Source: Leguminivora glycinivorella (taxonomy: Eukaryota; Arthropoda; Insecta; Lepidoptera; Tortricidae). From it: a stretch of DNA of 64,000 bases. Below the pieces are notes generated by a model, which saw nothing but the letters and a program-made list of their open reading frames with translations, had not been told where the DNA came from and searched no databases. Shown here piece after piece: positions 30,601 through 42,600 of the stretch (the first letter of the stretch is position 1; every line of letters begins with the position of its first letter). The DNA lies in the NCBI RefSeq assembly GCF_023078275.1, contig NC_062996.1, forward strand, positions 10,602,001 to 10,666,000, written 5' to 3'. A program made the translations under genes and the position numbers.

Positions 30601-33600
30601 CCACGTCCGCGTCCGTCGACCGATAGTTTGCACGGTTATGTGTAATTTCATTGTCCAGATTCCCGTCCGCGGTCGATTTACGACGGACGTCCGCGTAGTA
30701 TGTTCCTAGTTGACTACGGAACCCTAAAAAGAGTTAATGTTTTACTCTTGACGACCGGTCTGGCCTAAGTGATGGGGCCTTCTAGCATTGATGGGTTCAA
30801 ATCTTGATAAGAGCATTTATTTGTGTATGTGTGATGAATTGATGATGAGTAATTACAGATGTCTTGATGCCAAAAATGAAAAGAACAAAAAAATTAACTA
30901 CTTTCAAAAAATGACGATGGGGTCGAATAATCTTGCGCATAGGTAGTTTGATTTTTTGTTTGAAATAAGTAGACCTATCCGCAGCCAAGTGACTTTTTTG
31001 ACATGTCCTTTTTCTTTATGCTTTATAAATGAAATAAATAAATAGATAAATATTATATAGGACATTCTTACACAGATTGACTGAGCCCCACGGTAAGCTC
31101 AAGAAGGCTTGTATTGTGGGCACTCGGACAACGATATATATAGTATACAAATACTTATATACATAAAAAAAAAGGGTCGTCGGTAAATATTATAGTTGAT
31201 TTCTTACCAATTTTTTTTCTTGTGTGCATGTTTGAGATAAATAGTTATTTGTTATACAAGGGGGCAAAGTTGTATTTTAACGCCGAGTGTGGAATTGAAA
31301 AACGAGCAAGTGAAAGGATTCTATAGTTGAACCACGAGCGAAGCGAGTGGTTCGAGAATAGAATCCTGAACTTGCGAGTGTTGAAAACACGAGAAGTAAA
31401 ATACATTTGCACCCGAGTGTAACACAAAACTTTTCGCCTCACTATAGCGAGGAAACTACAACGCAAAAAAATGCGTTTATCACTGCTTCCAGTAGTTCCA
31501 CAGGTGGTAAATCATCTTTTTTAGTAGATTCACCTACTTTTATCAATTTTAAAGCAGTTAATTTGATTATATTCAAGGTCAAATTACTTTACCCACTAGT
31601 GGATAAAATGCGTTTTTACCCGCTGGTATTAAAGGACAAAACACGTGTCTCCGAGCTAGTGAGGGGAAAATGTATTTATAGACTTTGACGATGCAAAAGT
31701 GGTATATTTGATCCTACTTAACAATAGATATTTGTTTTATTATACAAGCGGGCAAAGTTGTTAAGTTGTAGATCGCTCTTTAGCGATAAGACCGCCTCTT
31801 GTTTTACCTCTTAAGTTGTTGTTTATACTTGCTATGTTGTTTCGTGTATTGAGGTGTGCAATAAAGAGTATTTGTATTGTATTGTATTGTTGTTATTTAA
31901 CCGCACGCGCCAATATTGATACCCGAGTAAGCGAAAGATTCCAATGAGCGTAGCGAGTGGTTCAAAATGTGGAATCTTGAGCGTTGCGAGGGTTTCAATA
32001 CACGATGGTTAAACAAAGTTTGCCACCGAGTGGAACACAAAACTTTTCACCATACCAACACGAACAAAATACTGACTATAAAACATGAAACTAAATCTAA
32101 TCCATTAATTTATTCAATGTTTATTATTTAAAATATAATAATTTTACCTTCCAATAAAATTGTTATTATTTTGCCTGGTATATCCGAGGTCTTTATAGAG
32201 AGAGTACGTCGTAGACGTCGCATCGGACCGGTAGATGGCGCCATCGTTCGTTGTAAGTCGCTCCGGCGTCACACCGCCGCGATGTTGGTAGTCCCGTTTT
32301 TCCCCACCTGCAACACAAGGCCCCCCGCGCCCCGACCCGCCACCAGCCACCCTCATTGTTGAGGAGAAGTGCCGACGGTATATTAAGCCTACCAGGAAGG
32401 CATCACTCAGACCTCGGATATACCAGGCAAAATAATAACAATTTTATTGGAAGGTAAAATTATTATATTATTTGTGCCGTTTGTATATCCGAGGTCTTTA
32501 TAGAGACCTGTTTATTATCTCCTGGTGGCGAGTCAGCTGGCGCGCAAGCCTTTGGTAGCCCTATTGGCATAGCATAGAAGAATAAGTGAATCAGTTGTTG
32601 AACCGATTTGACAGATGTATCAGTCGAAATAGCCTTCGATCCGCGAATATCTCGGTGCCAGAAACGCCTAAAGAGATTTTCGTGATGACGTTTAGCTTTA
32701 GTCAGCGAATAGTTAGAGAAATGACATTATTATACATCGCAGATCAAAACCAAAAAAGATGTAGGCGAGGCTGACTTGAGCAAGATACAAAAACCTTAGA
32801 TACACTATTATTATTAACAGACACGTTATTTTATCAGGTTATAAACCCAATTTCAGACACAGAGTGTGGAAATTAACTGTAAAAGTAGTGTAACTATCTG
32901 TACTGTAGCAGGGTAACGTAATTGATACTGCTTTGTCAACCCTTCGTAAAAATTATCTAAATCAATATTAGCTTTGATATGACTATTTAAAGTCAACGTC
33001 TTACGTCCATATCAAACACAGAAAAAGGTCATCACTCACGCGCCCAAGGGCTATTTGTTACAATACTGGTATTTTCGATCAGACTATTTCGCGTCAAGCG
33101 AGCGCGGTTGCAAGCGAGACTCCTGAACTCTGAACTCTTTTTAGTGAGGGCATTTGAGGATACCGATCGCTCGGTAAAACTAGCCTAGAAGATGAAAAGT
33201 ACGAGCGCTGTCGATTGCTACTACACTGGACGGAGGTATCAGTCGATTTCTTCAAGTCAGTCATTGACTCTTAGGGTAATGAAAAAATGAAAATGAAAAT
33301 GAAAATGAAATATTTATTTTTCAAGTAGGCATAATAATCCATTACCTAATCCAAAACCCGATGCGACGGATTTCTACTTCGTGCAATGAAGGTCGACAGA
33401 GTAGACTGAGAGGTGGAGACGTCCGTGTCGCATCGCTGGTGGTTGCTGAACACGTCGTGGTAGCAGGTCAAGGGGTGAATTAAAACACCGCCACACATGC
33501 GCGCTTTAAGAGCGTAGGCGGAGCGCAATAATGGCGGTGCACCGCACAAACGCTGGCGTTGCGCCCAGTGGGCGCTAGCGGGAACTAACGAGCGCTGATT

Positions 33601-36600
33601 GCGAGCGCAACGCGCGCGGGACGCGAGCGGAATGCACGCGCATTCAGCGCGCTGATAGCGTAGCGTTAGCGCTATGTATGGCGGAGGCTTAATACGTACC
33701 GTTGTACGACGTAATGCAGGGCTCTCGCAGACGAAGAGGTACGATGACGGGCGAAGCAGAAGAAGGCGAGGTCACCGAAGGTCACTTACTTGGCTCCCAG
33801 GGGGTGCATACTGACCTCGTACGACAGTCTGTTGGAGTCAGCAGTTACTGTCGTAGTTACTCGTAACAGAAGAGATGTAATCCTGCCATCGTACAGCATA
33901 ACATAACATACAACCGAACTGTGCATAGCATATAGTGCTATGCGAACCTTAATCCGGCTGCATGTCACTTCAGTCGCTAGCGCCACCGCCTGTTGAAGAT
34001 TATTTTCCATCGGAAGAGCTTTACTTCGTACAATGTTCCGATTATTGAAGGTCTTATCGGGCTGCAGATGCAAGCAAAACAGGGGCGATTGGCCTACAGC
34101 TATCGGCAGCTGTACGAGGTAATGCTGGAAACTGCAGCGGTGCAACCTTCCTCTGTAGACTACGAAAGTTGTGAAATTGATGAAATCAGGTTCAACGATC
34201 GAATCAAGCACTATATTAATTCAGTATAGTCGAGCCAGATGATAACTACTGAAGTCCTCCTGAGTTCCTGGCCCCTTTCGCTTTGAGCTGGAATCTCAAG
34301 TTCACTAAGGCGAAGCGGGTTTATTTTTCCCAATTTGTTTATTAGAGGCTCGGCGAATAAGTTAATCTCTCGAATGGACAGTGGGCGCCACAAGCCTCCG
34401 GGAAATCGTCGTGTACTTGGAACCCCCGCGGCCAGATTACCGATCGGTTTTGGTGTCCACCCGGTAAACAGACGCACGCTCAGGATGCAGGACGCTGGCT
34501 CGAATTCAGATCTGGACATTCTGAAAGAGATTTTTTTTTAATTCCGCAAACCTTTACGATGTCTTTGACCTACACAATGAGCGATGTACAGGAATCACAG
34601 GGTCGTCTCGCGAGGCGCCTCTCCGATTAGATAGCTCGCGAACATCGTCAGGACACCCTCGCAGCAGTGCGGCTCCTCGTCCGGTTATTGACGTCTTACC
34701 TCGTTCCACTATGGGTGTCCAAACCACGTTAGGACGTAGCATCTTTAGAATTTATCTGTTCTCACTTCGGCGACGGAGGAGTCCTTGGTCAAAATAGAGT
34801 GTAAATACTGTCGTACTTCACGGGAACTGGAAAGAGAAGAGTGGATACCATAGTGTACGGGATGTCAGCTGATAGCGGCGCCCGGCGTCACATTGGAGGG
34901 TAGTATCAGCCTGGTCAGCAGCGATACCGTAGCAGACGGAGCCTGGATAGTCGTGGTCGTAGCACCATTGTAGGGGAAGACAGTGTTCGCGGTGAGCGTG
35001 ACATCTTAGGCGCGACGGGCGTTATCAGCGTGGCGGCTAGCAGCACCAAGGGCCCACATCAGCAATCTTACCAGCTTGTCACTGCAGCAGACGCTGTTAT
35101 GTTCGGCGGTGAGATTGAGACGGCCGTCGTCAGCTCGAAAGGCGTCTCGATGCCCTGTCGCGTCACGCAGTATCGTGCTCGGTGGCCCTCTCGAGGTCGC
35201 CGCCGTCAGCGCGGGAGGCACCGGCGCCAGCGTGGCAGTCAGCTACATCGGTGAACAGCATCAACAGAGTTCGCGGCGTCGTCACGGCAAACGCGGCAGG
35301 AAAATTAGCGACGCCTTCGCGGCAGCCGCAGTATTGCGCTCGGTGGCGCGATGAAGGTCGCCGCGTCTGCAATCTTACCTCGTGCGATCGAGGCGACATC
35401 AAGGCGCCAGCATCAGCGTGTCGGCCGTCGACACCGGTGGAAAACTTCAAGTAGCTTGCGGCGTTGTCACGGCAGACGCAGCAGAAGGATTGCGACGCCT
35501 GTGCAGCGGTTAACAGTATTACGCTCCGCATCACCACTGAAGCGCCAGCATAAGCGTGGCGCCCAGCAATACTGGTGGACAGCTTCAGCAGGATCGCGGC
35601 GTTGTCATGGCAGATGAGCTCGCTGCATCACCATCGAGGCGCCAGCATAAGCGTGGCGGCCAGCGATACTGGTGGACAGCTACAGCAGGTGGACAGTCAG
35701 CAGGATCGCGGCGTTGTCACGGCAGACGAACGCTCTGCATCACCATCGAGGCGCCAGCATAAGCGTGGCGGCCAGCGATATTGGTGGACAGCTTCAGCAG
35801 GCTCGCGGCGTTGTCAAGGCAGACGCACGCTCTGCATCACCATCGAGGCGCCAGCATAAGCGTGGCGGCCAGCGATACTGGTGGACAGCTTCAGCAGGAT
35901 CGCGGCGTTGTCACGGCAGACGAACTGTCTGCATCACCATCGAGGCGCCAGCATAAGCGTGGCGGCCAGCGATACTGGTGGACAGCTTCAGCAGGATCGC
36001 GGCGTTGTCACGGCAGATGAGCGCGCTGCATCACCATCGAGGCGCCAGCATAAGCGTGGCGGCCAGCGATATTGGTGGACAGCTTCAGCAGGCTCGCGGC
36101 GTTGTCAAGGCAGACGCACGCTCTGCATCACCATCGAGGCGCCAGCATAAGCGTGGCGGCCAGCGATACTGGTGGACAGCTTCAGCAGGATCGCGGCGTT
36201 GTCACGGCAGACGAACGCTCTGCATCACCATCGAGGCGCCAGCATAAGCGTGGCGGCCAGCGATACTGGTGGACAGCTTCAGCAGGATCGCGGCGTTGTC
36301 ACGGCAGATGAGCGCGCTGCATCACCATCGAGGCGCCAGCATAAGCGTGGCGGCCAGCGATATTGGTGGACAGCTTCAGCAGGCTCGCGGCGTTGTGGCG
36401 GGGGCAGAAGGTGGCCGCGCTGGTAGCCTGCGTATTGACGACTGATCACTAACGGCACGGCGCTCGCGTCGGGGCAGCAGCAGACATACTTACAGCGTCG
36501 CACGCGGCGCCTATGCGGCGGCCACAACGTTGTTCGGCGGCACCGCAGAGATGGCCATCGTTAACGAGGCGGCAACTTCTACGCAACCTCGGCGGCGCCG

Positions 36601-39600
36601 ACGCGGCGGACAACACTGCCGCGGTCAGCGGCGCTATCGCAGCGCTACAGTAAGTTTCGGCGCCGACACGTGGCTTGGGGCCTCCGCACCGAATCGGAAA
36701 CCGAACATGTTCTTTCTAAAATAATATGAATCTGCTCACCCATTCGTCGGAGAAATTCAAACCTCCTTGGAGCGCGGTATTCCTCCACCGCGCCCGCCGC
36801 CGCCGCCGCCGCCGCAGCCCGCAGGTCGCGCAGCACGCGGTCGCGAAGCACGTGGTCCCCGGAGCACGTGGTCCCCGGCGGAGCAACTTACCTACGTTAC
36901 CGCTTATATTCTAGCGCGAAACTTTTAATACGCGGATAACACTTCCTACTTTAGTCTCGGAAATGCGAATAGTTTAAAAAGAAAACTGATTAACGGTAAC
37001 GATTTTTGCAGCATGGAACTTTCTTACAAAAAAGTGGGTAGAATCATAAAGCACCGCTCGTTCATTTCTATAGTGAGAACCTCGAAAGACGAATAATGAT
37101 CGCTAGCGAGGCATAATATATCTCATTATTCAAGACGAACGAGCGTAAATTAAAAGGGAAGAAAGAATTGACGGATGAAATTGAAAAATTTCATAATTCC
37201 GAAACGTTATAAGCCACTTTTTTTAAATAAAAACACGAATAACTCTGGTTTGACCAGAAATAACAAGGAAATAGAAACTAAAAGATTAATTTCGAGACAC
37301 CATGCTGTAAAAATGTTCGAACGGAATACGCGACAACCGGTCACTTCGGCGTTCGACGAAACAATGATGGTGGCTGGTGGCGGGTCGGGGCGCGGGGGGC
37401 CTTGTGTTGCAGGTGGGGAAAAACTGGACTACCAACATCGCGGCGGTGTGACGCCGGAGCGCCTTACAACGAACGATGGCGCCATCTACCGGTCCGATGC
37501 GACGTCTACGACGTACTCTCTCTATAAAGACCTCGGATATACAAACGGCACAAATAATCATCATTTATAGGTAAAATCTACCTGCCCGCTTAAGACATCA
37601 AGTTAAGAAATTACTTTGCACTCTTGTGGATAAAATGCAATTATGCTATCCGTTTTCGAACTTCTTTAGCAAAGAATGCCTTTCTTATTTGGTGTGGTGA
37701 AAAAATAAAAAATTGATTTTTATCATATCTTTATCTAGAAAATTGTGACGTAATCAATGTATGACCCCACAGCTTTCCTTCCAGAGCTCGCCATGCTAAC
37801 TCATTCCAGCAGGCCTGGTCGGTTCTACCACGACTACCACAGCAGCCCTGATAAAAACCCCTGGTCTGGGGACTGGCAGCAAGACTGGTTCCAAACAACC
37901 CCTAGGCCTACCAGGAGAAAAACTACCAGTACTACAACTGCAAGAATTGTAACTCAGAGGTAAGTCAATCTTTATACGCGACGCGACACTGTTGCCACCT
38001 AGTGTCGAGTAGTGGTACTGATAATTTACGCTATTTCACGCGTGATTGACGCTAGATGTCACTACGAATAACTCGCATTTACCGATGTATGAAGTTACTC
38101 TTTCCTTACTTATTTATCTATGATAGTAGGTACCTACTTCGAATGTAATTTATAGGCATATGTGAGTGTGTTTAGTAAAACGTCCCATTTTTTTTGTCGG
38201 TTACCATTAAAGCGAGATTTACTTGTATCTTTATATGAATAAACAGACAACGCGGCTTTATAGCAATCCACAAAGTGGGACGTTTTCCCGTGCACACTCA
38301 CATGTCATCAACAAATCATGAAATTTATAGGAATATCGTCAAACGTGAAAATCAGTGCTTCGTTTTTTGATGATTCGACGAAGCCCCGCTACGCGGGGAT
38401 ATTTCTTAAAAATAAGCCCCGTGTGGTGACGGGTTAAGAATTTCACCACCCCCTTTCTTCCCGTGGGTGTCGTAGAAGGCGACTATGGGATATGGGTTAA
38501 ATTGTGTCGTAGGCGAGAGGCTGGCAACCTGTCACTGCAATGTCACAGTTTGGATTTCTTTCAGCCCCTTTTTGCCAAGAGTGGCACTGAAACTTAGTAG
38601 TTCATGTGCTCTGCCTACCCCTTTGTGGGATACAGGCGTGATGTGTATGTATGGTTAAAAATAAGCTTACGGACCTATTTATTGGTTTAATTAAGACTAA
38701 TGAAATAACGTGGGAAATTAATGATTGGGCGGATTTTATGATCGGCCGCCGACAAATCGCTGGAACAGCCTGGGGCCTAGATCGTACATCAACAAAGCCA
38801 AACGAAAATTATGGCATGTCGTTTTGAACCCCCGACGCAAAAACGACGGGGTGTTATAAGTTTGACGTGTCTGTCTGTCTGTCTTTCGGTCTGTGTGTGT
38901 GTCTGTCTGTGGCATCGTAGCTCCCGAACGGATGAACCGATTGAAGTTGAGTTAATCGGGAGTGTTCTTAGCCATGTTTCTTGAAAATCGGTCCACTATT
39001 AGCCGCCTTTACACAGACGCTCTATCGCGCGTGATTGCGCAATCGCGTATGAAAGAATGCGCGTGTAAAGACGACGGGCGGGGAAGGGAAAGAACGCGCG
39101 ATTGCGTGCGCTGGAGCGGGCGCGCAATCGCGTGGTTGAGGTTGTCTTTACACGTACGTTCATTCGCGCGCGCAAGATGGCGGACGTACGCTCGTGGACT
39201 AAATATTTAGTGGTTGAATTACTTGCTCTTTATAAATCGATACTATTAATAACAATACACAATAATAATCAGTATATCGCGCACGATCAGCCTTTACACG
39301 CACGCTGTTTTCGTTCTCAAAAACTTCGACGCGCAATCACTCGCGAAAGAACGTGAACCTTAAAAACCAACAACACGCAATCGCGCGCGGTTGAGCGCAC
39401 AGGCTTAACCGCGCGCTATCCTGTACCATTGAGTAATTATTACTTCGTATAGAGGAGCTATAGCAAACAACGAACGTGTCACAGCCTGTAAGCTGAAGGC
39501 GGGGCGAGGGGGCGGGGTGTGAACCAATGGCCTGCTTCCGTAACGTCGCAAGCGCTACGATTTTACTCGGCGCTTACGACCTTTCGGTCGCGATGATGAG

Positions 39601-42600
39601 CCCTGCATAGAGTGCATAGATTAGAAGTCGTAGTATAGAAGTGACATGGGTTTACATGGGCATTTTTTAATTTATGACTTTCAATTAGCGTGAGTTGTTA
39701 ACAAAAAACATAAATCGCTGTTAGTTTTGTAATGATAATCAAGCTTGAAATCTGTATTTAAAACTAAACTTTTTTCACGTTCTGAATTTAGATTATAGCT
39801 TAGTATAATTCACGATGTTTTTATTGAAATTCCATGCTTAATTATCGTTGCAAAACCGACAGCGATTTAACTTTTTTTAACAACTCTGTGAGTTCCAATT
39901 TTTTCAAATGCCCACATTTTTTAAAGCTGTATACGGACTGAGCGTACATGTGTACACGTAGCCGCAACTGGATATTAGTTATTTATGTGACATTTGCATA
40001 ATGGTAGGCATTAAAAGATGAGTGTTGTTTTTGTTGTGTTAATAAGATAACATGAGTGTTTTAATGCCTAATTATCCACATATAACTTTATCTACATCCA
40101 TGTATGTATGGGCGCGGGTTTATCGTCCCATAGAAAATTTGAATTTCGCGCGTTTTTATACTCTCATAATTTGCTTGACCGTCTACCTACCCAAATTCAT
40201 TCAGGCAGGTTAGGTACTGCACTTACATTTACATACTCACATGAAATTCGACACGCGTACTTATTGAGAATCTGTTATAGACCGACATGTCGGAAAACTG
40301 TGCAATTCTGACAATAATAATTAAATAACCTCTTTTGCGTCGATAAATATATATAATTTAATGTATGATAGGAAACTTGAACTAACTTGCGATATTGTCA
40401 CGTCTGCTTTTGTTGCATTTTTTACTCTTTGGTTTCAACGAAACATGGCCGCCGCAACATGGCGCTTCGGCATGAGTTTATATTGATACATTTTTTTAAA
40501 AGTAAGCGTGTTTAAACAAAAATGCAGTAAACCTACGTATGAAAAGTCACTCCTTAGCTTTTGTTAGATTTTCCTGAGCAGTCTGTGCAGTACCTCACTA
40601 CACATGACGGCATTATTTAGACGAAATATTTTTCATTGCGATACGTCAATCTACCACAGCCGTTCGGCACAGACTAAGCGCGTGTGTGCTGATCAGCTCT
40701 AAGTGTTGTTACACAAAATCAAGTTGAGGTGCCCTCTCTAGTTAACATAATTACTCAAAGTCCTGTACCCGGGAACGCGCGATAGAGCGACTGTGTAAAG
40801 GCGGCTATTGTCGCGGTCGGGGGTTTTTTCAAAATTTTAATTTTGTTTTTAGGTTATCTATCAATGTATTGATATCTGAGAAAAATCATAAAACAATTTC
40901 AGTTTCGAGCGTTTTCTATCAGCTATTCTTCGTTCTTCAACTTCTGGTCAGTTCTACCATGATTACCACAGCAGCCATGACAAAAACCCCTGGTCTGGGG
41001 GCTGGGGCCAGGGTTGGCAGAACTACTGGCTCCAGACAAGCCCTAAGCCTACCAGGCGGAAGACTACCACCGTTAGACTTGTTACTCAGAGGTATTAGAG
41101 CCTTTTCTTCCGCTTCCTACCTCTTAATCTGACCTTAGACTATATTAGAGTATGCATTATAGATGTCTAAAGTGGGTGATGAACGTACGAGCAAGTTCGC
41201 GTACTTAAAGATTTCAAACCGGTTAGATCGTCGACGACTATTACGCGCGGCGGTTTTAAAGTACGCGTACTTATGGTGACACACAATCGAATAAGTTTTT
41301 TTGCAAAAAAAAAAACATTTTTGGCACAAGCTTTTATTGCCGACTGTACCTTTCTTTCAACAGTTATCTACTGCTCTTCGAGACGTTTCTAAAAACCCCT
41401 TGCTCGATGGGGATACGACGTTTCATAACAGAGTTCCTAAGGCCACCTTTCTGCTCCATCATCAGATCGGCTCCATGATACCATAATATTGCATTGTCAC
41501 GTGATTTACATACTTATGTGTACGAAATTTCAGCTCAATCAGAAACCGGGAAGTGGGTCAAATTTAGCTTCTACGTTTTGACCCAAACTAACATACTAAC
41601 AAGGCAAGTTGAATAAAAGCTTGTAAAAAGGTCGCCGAGCCATAAGTACGCGTACTAGTTTGCTCATATGTCTATCAGTAACGCCCGCTTAATCTCTTAC
41701 ACATACTTAAGTAACTGTAGCAAAAGAAAAGCATTTCGTGACATTTTGTCCGTCTTAAAAAAATGTTTATTGTTTGTGTGCGCACGAACAAATCATTGTT
41801 CTATTCTATTCTATTCAAAATAAGTCCATAGGTAACATGTGGGTCATTTTCGTAGTCGACATCTAGCGGTAAGTAGCAGAATTATCGTTACCGTTATTTG
41901 ATACTAGATGGCGCTACGAAGTTAAAGTTTGCAGTTAGACAATTTGTGCGACTGATATTTTTGTTGACGCTAGACGTCGGCTGCAAAAATATTAAGCGTC
42001 CTGGTGAAAAACATCGTGTTAGTTAAAATAAATATATTTTTCAGTACAGATGGTGTTTTTTTTACGCACTAGTGCGAGAAGTGGTTCATTATATGTCAGG
42101 TCGAAACTTCGGAGGGCCATCTGTACTGAAAAACTCGTGTCGATTTAAAACACTTCCTTCGGTGGTGTTTAAATTTATCGCCACTCGTTTCGAACTATAT
42201 GTCATGTTCTGCATTACATTCTAAAATTTTTAAGCTAAAAATATTGTTATACATCAGCATCACATTATACATTGCCTAAATACCCACGATTTTTCATTTC
42301 ATTTCAGTACTACCACAACACCCCCCCAACCTATCATCAGAGATGTCGAAATAAGACTTGGAGAAATGACCACCCAGGCAACTAACTCCCCCACTTCGAG
42401 CCCCAGACCCATAACATTCATACAAGATGAACAGACGCCCGTCAAAGATTATAAGCCTCAAATTATATCTGACTCAAATCGTAACAATTTCCAAAGTGTA
42501 GCTGAGGATTCTGCAATAAAACCCGTGCAAACAGGAACAGATATTACAAATAAAGATGGAAAACCTGTTTTTACTGCAAATAATCCTAATAGTTTTGGAA

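Larger units (their letters stand above)
29668..30731 (-). repeat. Interspersed repeat (GGGTTCCGTAGT...GGCCGG), copy 3, doubly interrupted
   Basis: Begins CGGCCAAGAGCATGTCGGG and ends GACTACGGAACCCTA. It is interrupted by a SINE (29732-30023) and by a MITE (30484-30708). Confidence 0.8.
32470..37560. mobile_element. 5.1 kb inverted-repeat-bounded element with GC-rich cargo
   Basis: Ends ATTTGTGCCGTTTGTATATC at left and its reverse at right, continuing into CCGAGGTCTTTATAGAG. The terminal 200 bp at right match the neighbouring MITE (32138-32466), so the two share a mobilising family. No transposase was recognised. The cargo includes GC-rich sequence at 33350-33700 and 34860-36900, a 97-bp array and a (CCG)n run at 36790-36822. 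No host exon is supported inside; short frames at 33786-34541 have no recognisable family. Confidence 0.7.

Noticed and set aside
33786..34541. Overlapping frames on both strands inside the 5.1 kb element
   Set aside because: No recognisable motif, no splice signals joining them, and equal openness on both strands.
35500..36420. CRISPR array
   Set aside because: Eukaryotic context, units are directly adjacent without unique spacers, and no cas genes are present.
35182..36426. Overlapping open frames across the 97-bp array, as a repeat protein
   Set aside because: Frames rotate because 97 is not a multiple of three, each breaks at the unit's TAA, and overlapping frames share the same DNA. 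A tandem DNA repeat explains them.
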